From: Phellopilus nigrolimitatus
Taxonomy: Eukaryota > Basidiomycota > Agaricomycetes > Hymenochaetales > Hymenochaetaceae
NCBI GenBank assembly: GCA_021029095.1
Contig: JAJOHG010000013.1
Location: forward strand, 668,734-732,733
Direction of reading: 5' to 3'
DNA: 64,000 nt
The translations under genes were made by a program, and so were the position numbers. This document shows positions 31,668-42,296 of the stretch, in pieces. The notes below the pieces were generated by a model. That model searched no databases, was not told where the DNA came from, and worked only from the letters and a program-made list of their open reading frames with translations. Each line of letters begins with the position of its first letter. The stretch's first letter is position 1.

Positions 31668-33313
31668 TCAAGCTACGTGCAATTTTCCCTCAAGACGACT
31701 CTTTGATCGGGTCGGGTTGGTCCCTAGACTATTGTTCGAAAAAGCTTGAGATCCGGCCTCCAGAACTCTCATCACTCGCGCTAGCATGACATCACGTGTG
31801 CTCAACTGCCGGCTGTGCGCTCCATCGCGAAATTGGCGTGGCGCCAAAGGAGCAATTCCGAGACGTCCGTAGCTCTCCAGTACCTTGAAATTTGCACTGA
31901 AGCGCTCGCCGAACCCTCTGCTCGCATTCTCTTCGTTCGTACCAGAGTTTTCCCCCGACCGCTCGAGCTCGCGCTTTGCAACTATCAACATGAGCATCAC
32001 AGCAGATAGACCTGCAAGAGTCATTTGAGGGAAAAAACCTATGGTATCTGCATGAAAAGCAAAAAAATAAGCAAAGTACACGTGTTGGTCAGAGACATAT
32101 GGGCCACCTATAAGCATTCCTGCGAGCAGGACGTCAGCCTGATAATAAAGAGATTCAGTTGGAAAAGACTCACCAGTCAAAACCTGGCCCGTCGGGCATA
32201 ACATCTCTCAGCTGCGGTATGACAAGGAGAACCGCTAGCACACCCGCAAGTTGCTTGAGAGCATCCTTGTGATCCCTGCACTTCCGTGGTATAGGATCAA
32301 CAGTATCCGCAGAAACTGGGATGACCGTCCGCTTGTTCTGGATCATCGTGAGAATTACAATGCCAAAATTGAAATGAGATAAAATCCAGTTTATTCCGAA
32401 AATCAGCATAGCATATGTCCGAGCATCTCCAGGCCGAACAATCGACATCTGTAAGTGCATGGCAGGCTGTTCTGAATCATCCACCAAAATAGAAACCTCA
32501 GTGTCGAACGAGGAGATGGAGAAGGATGGGGAAAGTCCCAGGACGGGCAAGCCGATGATAGACGTAGGGATATCTTTGTCGGAAGAGTTGGAGCTGGTGG
32601 CGCGCATATAGAACGATATCAAATAGGTGTCAAATGGATACAGACGAGCACTATGCACGTCTAATATATGATCACTGTCAAACTGGATAAGGCTATGGAC
32701 TCTGTAGACGTATTTCAGTTCATGGGACTTGCGAATTTACTTGCTAGTTCTTACATGCTGCGCTGATTGGTTTTGGGGTCGGTCGGGACAATCTTCGGAT
32801 CATAGCTGTACACAGGCTCTTTTGCCCTATAAAACAAATTAAGTACATAAGGTCAGGAAGATATAGAAACAACCCACTCGTCTATAAATATTTCTAACGG
32901 TATCGCTGGCAAGCCACATGCCGAGCTGCCGTGAAGTAAAGGGGACCCAGGAAGAATAAAGCCGGCACCACAGCCTAGTGTGGACCATCTTATTGATACG
33001 GACGGTTCATCAACATCGACATCGACATTTTCGCCTAGAAGAACAATCTAAAAGACGAAGTTTATCCGTTAGTTAACGAACAAAAAAGTAGATAGTCATT
33101 TACCCCTGGGTTATTGGAAGTTATTTCGTTCAAAGTATCCCTAAAAGACGGAAATGCACCCTGATTGACGAACGCCAGAGATATCGAAAGGATGAACAGG
33201 ATGGAAAATGAGACGGCCAGAGCCACGACAAATCCAGATCCTAACGGGACGACGCCATGCCTTGTGCGTGATTGCATCTTTGTAGAAACTGGAGCTCTGT
33301 TAGTATCGTTCAT
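31668..33313 (-). CDS. DUF4436-like multi-pass membrane protein
   Basis: The ATG at 33313 (an internal one at 33277 is an alternative) precedes one membrane helix (V-V-A-L-A-V-S-F-S-I-L-F-I-L). A luminal beta-rich part then includes L-Y-P-F-D-T-Y, the Y-P-F-D signature of DUF4436 proteins. Three further hydrophobic segments follow, one with L-R-D-V-M-P-D-G-P-G-F. The last cytosolic stretch is polar and ends at 31668. At least four introns are needed. The family occurs in bacteria and mushrooms; its function is not established. It lies in the same orientation as the SMYD-like and adenylation-reductase genes, with 440 bp between this gene's start and the SMYD stop. Confidence 0.65.
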
Positions 33314-33754
33314 CCGCTATAAGGAGGGTGGACTTGGAAAACTGAAAGGGCAGTTGAATAAAAGAGAGACTCTTATAAGTTAGGTGTATGCGCTGAGGAA
33401 GAAGCAGACTAGCCGAACAAAAAATCTGTTCGGTTCAAGAACTGCTAGATATACATATGTTTCCTAAATCCGATCAAAGTACGCATCTGGCAGTCGAAGT
33501 CGCCTTGTGGATATAAAAGTGCAGCTGCGTCAATGCGTTGTCATATTCAGTATTTCATCTGTCATTCAGAATCAAGTTGAGTTAAGTAATGAAACTTTGA
33601 ACTTCGCACTTACTGACGTAGGAGATAAAGCGGGCTTTCCTTTTTTCTTTGATGAGACGTGACGCGCAATCCTGTACAGTCCAGTCTTCTGTCACTCGAG
33701 ATGAACAGCCTAGCAGAAAAGTACGCTCGTCTTTGTAAAAAGACTTCCTGCGAC
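33314..33754. promoter_or_regulatory. Promoter region of the DUF4436-like gene
   Basis: 441 bp between the DUF4436-like start and the SMYD-like stop, both on the minus strand. It holds AT-rich sequence with no coding signal. No clear TATA box or repeat was found. Confidence 0.35.
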
Positions 33755-35290
33755 TTATGAGGATTGTAACAGTTCATTGAGCGTAGCAGCTTCCAGAAGT
33801 GGCCCGTCTTCTGCGTCGCCTTCCTGTCCTAAAACTGATAACGAGTCCGTAGCTATTACAAGCAACTGACGAGCTACTATCCAGCAAGCTCTCTTCCCCG
33901 ATAACCTTAGTTTCCTCTTTTTGAACTGATGCGTTCCAAGCGGTTTTTGCCATTTCAAGGCAGTGCAATCCTGTGGAGAGCATGGAAATAAGCTTCCTAA
34001 CGAACCAAATTTATATGATTTACCAGTCTGGGGGTAAGAACACGGATAAAGGATTAGGTAGAGTGCCAAAAGTTCCATTCCGCTTCTCAGAGCAAGTTCG
34101 TACGGACCATCATGAGCGGCATCGCTGAATGTCTTGGAGAGCGATGGAAGAAAGCTCTCGTCGAGGACAACGAAAAGCTGTTCAGGTAAACTAGATAAGG
34201 ATCGTGTTGACAATGTTGGGTGCATGTCAGGAAACGCGAATTTCAGAAGTAAGCTTCCGACGTCTGCTCGTTGGATGAAACCATGCGTGCTGGGGATCGA
34301 CTCGATTGTCTTGCAATACGTGCAGTTTGCACAAGTGCATTCGAAGTTGTATGAAGATCGACAGATTTCTTGACGTCTATGAAAGGGTAGAGCAGGATCG
34401 AAGTAGGGGATAGTTACCTAGGCGAATTATCAGGATTTCTGTTTTTTGAATCAGATGAAAGTAGACCTCTTCTCCCGGTTGAATTTCCGTCAATGCCTTT
34501 ACTTTTAAGCACACGCCTCTTGTGCCGAAATCATACACCACGACGGCATTCGGAATGCAAGAATGATTAAGGAGCCTACTCGCTAACGGAAAGATTCCAT
34601 GACCGACAGGATTCAAATGGGAATGAACAATGAAATTATTGTTGCTGAAGCGATTATACAGGGCACGCAACAGATCTGACGGAACGTTCTTAGTTCGGCC
34701 GACCGTGCAGATGACAGGAGGATGATCTGCATTGTGCTGAGGAATCAAGGATGCGAAAGTTGCCAATGGATCGTTGATATCTTCGCTAGGTGCGTTTGTC
34801 CTTGCTAATCGATCACCGTGCTCAGCTATAAGATGGCTGAGGAGATTCGCATCCATCTGTCCATGGGATGGAATTGCTTGGTATTCAAGTGACGCGCGAA
34901 ATTTTGCAATGCTCTTGCACATATATTTATGGACGGCTCTCCAGTGGCGATTCTGACCTGTCCAGAGTGGTCAATATAGCATGGCATGTCTATCTCAAAT
35001 GTAAACGTACAATCTAGTCCACAGTACCAATACTCGACGCAACCAGAGCACCTCTTCAAATCATTTTGAGATCGACGAAAGCAGGCGTCGCATCTTGAAC
35101 CTTTCTCTTCCGGGATGAGCACTGCGGACAAAGCAACATCGAAGACGATCGTTGTGCCCGGCGACAGACGATGTTTGGCTGCAGCTTGGTTCCTCGCTGT
35201 CGAATGATCCAAAAGGCGGACGTGGGTATTCTCCCACATGCCGCTCGAGCTGCGGTGGAAATGCTGCAGCCCGGCATCGCATTCGTACAT
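33755..35290 (-). CDS. MYND-SET (SMYD-type) protein lysine methyltransferase
   Basis: The ATG at 35290. The SET domain N-part contains S-S-G-M-W-E-N-T. The MYND zinc finger reads R-C-D-A-C-F, then R-C-S-G-C, then Y-W-Y-C-G-L-D-C, joined across an intron to Q-N-R-H-W-R-A-V-H-K-Y-M-C, so all Cys/His ligands are there. The SET core shows R-L-L-N-H-S-C-I-P-N-A-V-V-V-Y-D. The intron after P-G-E-E ends at CCTAG and restores V-T-I-P-Y-F-D-P-A-L-P-F, leading into the post-SET Cys cluster F-E-C-T-C-A-N-C. A TPR-like C-terminal part includes L-H-C-L-E-M-A-K and S-V-L-G-Q-E-G-D. SMYD proteins use S-adenosylmethionine to methylate lysine in histones or cytosolic proteins; the substrate here is unknown. 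The gene looks intact. Confidence 0.82.
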
Positions 35291-35491
35291 CCTTTGCGCC
35301 GAGTAAAGAGGTGTGAGTTATCGTTTATTTGCCGTAGGGGCTCAGTCGATCATTGATCGTCATGCGCTTACATCGGAAGTCGGGTACCATGTACATGTAG
35401 AACAAATTGCAATGTACCAGTTTTTATGAAAGACAATTAATGTTTGTAAGACGAGAGGGAAATTTTATATCTAAAATGCACATGTATGTAT

Positions 35492-38400
35492 TTACGAGTC
35501 CCAGATCGCTCCGAAAGCAGGGATTCCTCGACTCATCATGCCATAAACCACTTTCCTGGTGAGTTTCTGGTTCGAAATAATGCAGACAGCTTCGGCTTTG
35601 AATTCCCGTACAAGTCTGTAAGTGAGCTTGACCATGTCTGGCTTCCCGTGGGTGCGAGTATCTAGACATAGCGAAGCGATTTGCTCAGTGCCTGCCGTTT
35701 TGCATTCATAGATTTGCCGAAATACACACCATAAATGACAGCTCCCGGCGATGCATTTAGTATAGAGTCGACAAGTTTATCGCCGAAGGTCTCTCTTACG
35801 TTTGGCGATGTCCAGAGAAGCTGAATGGGGACACGTCGTTCGAGTATGCACGGCGCGCATGGTCCGATCCCACTCCCGGTAGCGACGAAAACGACGCGAC
35901 GGAACAGAGGGACAATTCGCAATACCCCACATGTAGGTACACCGCGAACCCATAGTTCTGAGGGCGGATTCTCGATTTGCTTGCTCGTCCAGTCTCCAGC
36001 GCGAGAAACGACAAGCGAATAGCCTTTCATACCAGGTTCCGGAACGGTAGCGAACCCGTGCCATTCCAAGAGTGGGCTCTCGGAAATTCGGGTGGACGTT
36101 CCAGGTACAGGTGTGACTGTTCATGTATATAAGTCTTTCAAAGAAACGACAGAGATGGTATTCGAGCACACCGTAGTCAAAGTACAGCCTAACTGCATGC
36201 TTGGAAAGCACCTCCGCACGGACCGGGACCTTTCTGAGACGAATCCATGGAAGGATTATAGATACGGTCAAAATTATAACGAGCCAGAATGGTGGAGACT
36301 CGATCAGCGCATGCCCCAGTATCTGGCCACGCTCGCGATAGTCGTTCGTTAGAAGTACGACCTATGAAAAAATTGAGAGAACATCACAAGAATGATTAAA
36401 TAGGAAACATACTTGGCACCAAACTAACACAACAGCAGCCCAACCGAAGAAACGGTGAGTCCGCTCGAACTGGTCATGGGCGATCAACCTGAATTTCGGA
36501 TACGCGAAGGTGGCGATGCTCAAGAGGAGCAAAAGAATCCAATATGTTACTACTACAGTCGCGATTGAACACTGAAAACTTAATTCAGACGATTGCTCCG
36601 TAATGATACCGGAGTAATTACCTTCCCTCCTCGCGCAAATTCCACTGTTGCTTGCACGGTGAAAAACATCAACCAAACGATGCCGGATATTGCACATCCA
36701 GTATGTACTGAAATTGCGGAATGTTATTCTAACGAACAGCAGAAAATGAGAGTGCACTTACAGCCACCAATGTGGTAAACTCGAGCGCATACGCGTCGAA
36801 TAGAGATAGGCCAGCTGTTTTTTTTTTTTACATTGAACGATCAGAAGTGCTCATACCCTGATGCATGTACATGACTTACGAAGTCGGAACGGCGCAAAAG
36901 ACATTGAAAAATGCGTTGATTACATAGCATTGACGTAACGCAATTGAGCAGAAGAGGTTGGAGACAACAACTAGACCGAGATGTTGAGCGTTAAACGCAT
37001 CCTTCGCGATTGTGATAACGAAGATGATCATATTCGCAACGAAGACGATTCCAAAAAGACGTCGATACAATGTGAAAATCTGATGGCGTAGGTTTCGCAT
37101 ATAATGTCCCTGTGTTTTATCTGGAAGCGGATCGTCCTCGTAGCCCTCCCATCCAATGGTGTGTCCTTTTTCCACAGCAGACACGTTGACCTTCTCATCG
37201 ACTGGAGAGTGCAATGTGGTGACACTGGAATCTGAGGGCACGCATGATACATCTAGGCCATCAGCGTCCTTTCGATAAACCGGTGGAGGGACAACTGGCA
37301 GAGAAGTAGCGATCGGCCATATATTTCTAGAAGGAGCCCCAATCCAGAGTCGAGGAGGCTCGCCGCCTAGCTTTACGTTATCATTCGCCCTTCTTGAAGG
37401 ACGAAGGATGTTAGCTTCCTTGATTTTCGCCGTCTTCTCTAAAGCAAGTTGACGAAGAGCTCTCTTATCGGTCTTTCCGTTGCTATTGGAATGGGTTAAA
37501 AATGAACTAAAACAGAAGTTCCTTGTCGTACGGAGATAAAACTCACGTTGTCTGTGGAAATTCTGCCAAAGGGTAGAACTGATTTGGAACGGCATAGTAA
37601 GGCTGGATCTTTGCCGTTGCAACCTTCACATTTTCAATGTCGACTTCTGGAGTGAAGAATCCCCATATTTCATCCCCAATAAGCAAGGCCACAGCAGCTC
37701 TCACTCTAGTGCATGCCTGTATCAAAGGCTCAGTACCGCACATGTGACCAAAGACGGGAAAAGATCACCTCCATTGCTGCCGCAACACCATCAAGTTCGA
37801 CTCGGAAACCCTTCACCTTGACCTGATCGTCAACTCTGCCGAGATGTTCGAGCTCGCCGTCAGGTCTCCAACGACCAAGATCACCTGTATTAAACATCAA
37901 ACTCCTGCATATTCTTAGTCGAGAATTGGCCTAACTAATTATTCGACTCAAGCTTACCCGTCGTTCAAAAACGGATCGCGTTTATACCGCTCAGTTGTGT
38001 TCTGAGGTAGATTGATGTAACCCCTCGTGATACCAGCCCCTCCAGCCCACATTATACCTTTCTGGCCGACAGGAACAGGACTCATATTCTCATCAGTTAT
38101 GTAGACAGTGTTGTTGGGTGTAGGCCTTCCGATGCTCAGTATGGTACCAGAGACATGCGGTTGTATTGTGTTTATTATAGTGATCTAAAAGAATTGTTAA
38201 GTCTACGTACGTCAGGCACATTGCTGGAACTTGCGCACCTCTGTTGGACCACAGCAATTGTAGAACTGCGCAGACTGGCTCCATCGATCGGCAAGACCTA
38301 TATAAACGGAAATAAATCAGAATAAATTAATCTGTGAAGGGCCACGGTTTTTCTTTCACCTTGAGGACAAACCTCTCCGGCAGTAGCAACATACTTTACA

Positions 38401-39429
38401 TTCGGATAGTCTTTAGGATCATGAGGAGCTGTGAGAATAATAAGACATCTTCACTTAATATTCGAGTCGAAATCCGAAATTCACCAAGTATTGATGGCGT
38501 GGCAATTATAATATCCACGGTTTTCATTACAGATCGCCAGTCTTTCGAAGTTTTCCCACGGACACATAATGTGCACCCATTGGCTAGAGATCCAAGGATC
38601 TCCCAGGCGCACATGTCGAAAGCAACATTGAGAAGCTGTGAAACGCGCATTCCCGGTGACATGCCGATACTTCCGGGTTCAAGGCAAACGACTAGGGAAG
38701 GGTTCAGTTCAATCATATCACTACCTTTCTGATGAAAATGAGCACTGGCACCCACGGTTCGTAACATTGCGGTGCAAAACATCCACGCCTTTCGGCTTCC
38801 CGGTAGTGCCTGTGAGAAATATATCAGTGCTTCAGGCTCTATATACTGGAGATGAGCCCACCGGAAGTATAAATGACATAGACACCATCATTAGGCGACG
38901 AGAGGTCGAGAGGCTTGCTAGGATCTCTTTTCTCATTTCTTATGCGCTCAATGGCGGTTTCGAGGACGACGATAGGCCGACCAGCATTCTCCGAGAGGCG
39001 GTGTGAGAATTCTTGAAGAGTCAGGATTACAGAGGAGTTGGAGTCCTCAAGAACGAAGTCGAGCGTCGATTGCGTCACGATACCACCATCGAGAGGTACG
39101 TACTGCCCACCCGCCTTCAGAATCCCCAAGATCCCAATAACCATAGGTATAGACCTCTGGACGAGGAGGCAAACCCGCGAACCTGGCCGTACGCCCAACG
39201 AGCGCAGTCCTTGGGCCAGGCCATTGGCCTGATGGTTAAGATCTGCATAAGTAATGACTTCTCCTATGTGTTCGACAGCTATGGCAGAAGGTTGGGCATT
39301 CGCATGGAATTCGAAAGCTTGGTGTACGCAAAGAAAAGGAGTTTCTCGTAAGTCCCCGCAACTGAATCTAGTGAATAGTAGCTGATGTTCAGTCGAAAGG
39401 CCGCTGAGAGCGAGAGCATTCAAAAGCAT
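35492..39429 (-). CDS. NRPS-type adenylation domain fused to a multi-pass transmembrane flavoreductase
   Basis: The ATG at 39429. The N-terminal half is an adenylate-forming domain: I-T-Y-A-D-L-N, Y-V-P-L-D, Y-T-S-G joined across an intron to G-T-T-G-K-P-K-G (A3), [15 protein letters not shown] (A5), F-N-T-G-D-L-G-R-W (A7), [13 protein letters not shown] (A8) and N-G-K-T-D-K-R-A-L (A10 with its Lys). No L-G-G-x-S thiolation motif follows. Instead there is a linker of about 110 residues, then about six membrane helices with Y-H-I-G-G and [14 protein letters not shown] flavin/NAD(P) module follows with [17 protein letters not shown] and the C-terminus F-G-A-I-W-D-S (TAA 35492-35494). The C-terminal half resembles TmpA-type membrane flavoproteins of Aspergillus. 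The likely role is activation of an acid coupled to membrane redox chemistry; the substrate is unknown. Confidence 0.82.
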
Positions 39430-40172
39430 CGTTGACAAGCAAGATCAACTCCTTAGATGGACAAGCTGCGTTATACTGCGGCGATATACATATGCACGCT
39501 GCAGCTTTTATTTGTGGAGCAGTACTATCGTTCAGAATGACGCAGGATCTCCAAGAGAAAGATTTCTTCTGTTCCGCGGCTGAGCACTGAGGTACACATG
39601 GAACGAAGCGCCTCAGTAACGACGATGGGAAGCCAGCAGATTGTGCGCCTTTGCTGTCCCCCTGTTCGCTATCCGACGTTCGCCCGTTGCATACATATTT
39701 CGTCTAGAAGTGGCAAAGGACGTCTGATTCACTGGCAGCGCCCAAGAGATGGCTAAATCCGTTTAAAATCAACTTCGGGGAGCCTTTAGCACGGCAGGTG
39801 GGGTGAATCGAAGAAAGAACGCATCGTGCAGTAAGACTGATCTCATACGTATGCACGTATGCATGCGGCCCCGCACAGCTTCAACCTGATTTAAGGCTCA
39901 GAATAAGGGTCATCATCGGTCGTCTGAGACACCGGGTGGATTGGCTCCGGTTTCTCGATGGCTTGATGAGACGGACTGCACAGCGTGACACACCGACATC
40001 GAACCGTGAGCCGACCATGTGAAAGGAAAGAAGTCAGCATGTTGATATGTATATACCTGACATGGTGTTGAGACTCTCACCAGAATTGCGCCCATCCGGA
40101 GCAGGCGCCATGTATTATTATAAGCAGCCATGATCAATGCAATGACTCGCAACTTACGCTCAGATCCGCACA
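39430..40172. promoter_or_regulatory. Divergent intergenic region, adenylation-reductase and hydratase
   Basis: 743 bp between two outward-facing genes. It contains an imperfect palindromic tract around 39843-39870 built from ACGTATGCACGTATGCATGC, which could be an operator-like site. TATATACATATGCACG lies near 39483-39499. A short upstream exon of the hydratase could lie near 40130-40160 but cannot be shown. No other gene is seen. Confidence 0.4.
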
Positions 40173-41243
40173 ATGTCCTTCATCCATTCGTCGATAATTG
40201 AGAATGTTGGTTTGATCGGCTTGAATAGACCCTCCGCTTTGAATGCGCTGTCAGGTCCCTTCGTCGAGGAGTTACTCCATGCCCTGAAAACCTTCGACGA
40301 TAGCGCCGAAGTCGGAGCGATTGTCTTGACTGGAGGAGAGAAGGTCTTTTGCGGTAAGCATGCTGTATCTTCGTAAGAAAAGCCCACGAGCTAAGCGAAA
40401 ACCTGAATGTCTCCATCATGAGATCAGCCGGGGCCGACATCAAAGAGCTAAGGGATCTTACATTCGTCGACGCGTACATGAAGAAATTCTTGCAGAATCT
40501 GAACGATGGCGTCGTAGCTGTACGAAAGCCGATCATAGCTGCAGTGAACGGATACGCAGTGAGCAATACCTCGTCATAGAGGGAAAAACCTGTACATATA
40601 ATCCATTGTCACCTTAGCTTGGTGGCGGTTGTGAGCTTGCGATGATGTGTGATATCATTTATGCTGGGGAAACCTGCGAGATTTGGTCAACCTGAGGTCA
40701 AGATCGGGACCATTCCAGGAGCTGGTGGCACACAGCGACTCATCAGAGCCATCGGAAAAGCGAAAGTAAGGAAGCTGTCATTCAAGGCTTGTCCTTGTTT
40801 CCCTGATCATTTAGCTCAGGCTATGGAGATGATATTAACAGGCGAGTCAATTACCGCACAAGATGCGGAAAGAGCAGGTTTGGTGGCGAAAATCTATCCC
40901 GCCGAACAAGTCGTACAAGAAGCTGTTAAGACAGGTGAGAGACTTCGAGGGAAAATGTAAATGAACGGAAATTGACATATCCAGGACAACGTATGGCCAT
41001 ACTGTCGACCCCCGTGTTAGCGATGGCAAAAGAAGCGGTGAATCAAGGTACGCTCGACGATACTACGTTCACGACGACCAAAACGCTCACTAGAGTATAC
41101 GCTTAACAGCGGAAGAGACGACTTTGCAGAGCGGACTTAATTTTGAGCGTCGTATATACCACGCATCGCTCGGATTGAACGACAGTAAGGAGGGGATGAC
41201 TGCGTTCCTGCAGAAGAGAGGGGCGCGGTGGACCAATGAGTGA
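40173..41243 (+). CDS. Enoyl-CoA hydratase (mitochondrial type) with an apparent 1-nt frameshift
   Basis: The ATG at 40173 (M-S-F-I-H-S-S). Spliced text follows the crotonase family closely: [10 protein letters not shown], then C-A-G-A-D-I-K-E-L across an intron, then A-A-V-N-G-Y-A, then [17 protein letters not shown] carrying the first catalytic Glu. Next is [20 protein letters not shown] with the second catalytic Glu, then A-M-E-M-I-L-T-G and N-F-E-R-R-I-Y-H. The two Glu blocks are in different frames: removing one base in GGGGAAA (40666-40672) restores [11 protein letters not shown] with the family's exact spacing. As written, the frame reaches TGA within 12 codons. The enzyme hydrates 2-enoyl-CoA in beta-oxidation or amino-acid breakdown. 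Either an assembly indel or a recent inactivation. It ends at TGA 41241-41243. Confidence 0.8.
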
Positions 41244-42296
41244 AAGTATATGTAAATGGTATGTTGACATATGATTACCTTAAGGTTTACGAGAACATAT
41301 CGTCATTTAACCTGAAGAATAGCATGCATGAATTCAATCTTCTCAATCAGTCGATTTCGAGCTTACCTCGGAGAGTCTTTCGCCTTCAGAAATGGTGCTC
41401 AGTGATCATTTTCGCCGGCGATCCGACAGGTCTCCACAACATTTCGAAGACTATTACGTCTCAATACAATGGCAAACCGATCTATCGCACAATATCCGAC
41501 TACAGACAGAGGCAACAGATTCTCCCAGTGTAAATTTGAGTCGGCTCCTCTCTTTTGCTCACGGAAAACCCAAGGAAGCTTTCCGCGGACCAGGAGTAAT
41601 CAAAATCGGATACTTAATCGAAGCCAATTGTCGAGCGAGCATCGGGGCTACTAGTCCCAAACTAGTCGTATCCGGGTCCACGTCGATGGAGGCAAAGAGA
41701 ATTTCAAGATAACCCTACAGAGTCGGCATTCAAGCACGGACAGAGCTCCAGAGCTAGTCTATCCAGCCGATTCCCTCCCTCATTGGAACTCAGCCATTCT
41801 TAGGATCTTCAGAAGAGTGTCGAAGATAAAGAGAACGCTATTTTCATCAAGCATTGCGTCTGGGATAAGTCGCGGAGATCCCTCGCCTGTGGTCGAGTCA
41901 GACTTTGGCTATCATTAGTCTAGCATGAATAGTCAAAGCTTCCTGCGCCGTCAGGGGGGTTAATCCGAGTCCGAGGCTGCTCCATATTTGCCGTGGTCGA
42001 CATGGACAGACAAGTTCAATCCGATTCAGTTCGGCACGCTGTTAATGTCATAAGTGACTAAGCTTCATCCAGGACCGGGCTCGTCACACATTACCACAAT
42101 TGTGCTAGCCAATACTTACTTCGCAGACTGTTTACGACAGAACAAGAACTAAGCAATAAAATGTACATACGTTTCGAAAAAAAAAAAACACAGGATAAAT
42201 TAAACACGAAATCAAAACACGAAATCAAGTTCCTGGATAGAATTTCCAAAGAATAGGCACAGGCTCGAACGTCATTCCGAAGATTAAAACCATCAT
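41244..42296. other. Long intergenic region between convergent genes
   Basis: 1,053 bp between the hydratase and RAD50 stops, long for this gene-dense part. Open frames on the plus strand (to about 41712) have no recognisable motif. An A12 run occurs at about 42177-42188. An AGTC/GATTCGG-type mixed sequence fills the rest. No repeat or RNA gene was recognised. A decayed gene is possible but cannot be supported. Confidence 0.35.

Noticed and set aside
34377..34500. Frameshift or premature stop in the SMYD-type SET domain
   Set aside because: A 51-nt intron from GTCTAC to CCTAG after P-G-E-E restores the conserved V-T-I-P-Y-F-D-P-A-L-P block.
41244..42296. An extra gene between the hydratase and RAD50
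   Set aside because: Open frames are short, in different frames and without motifs on either strand.
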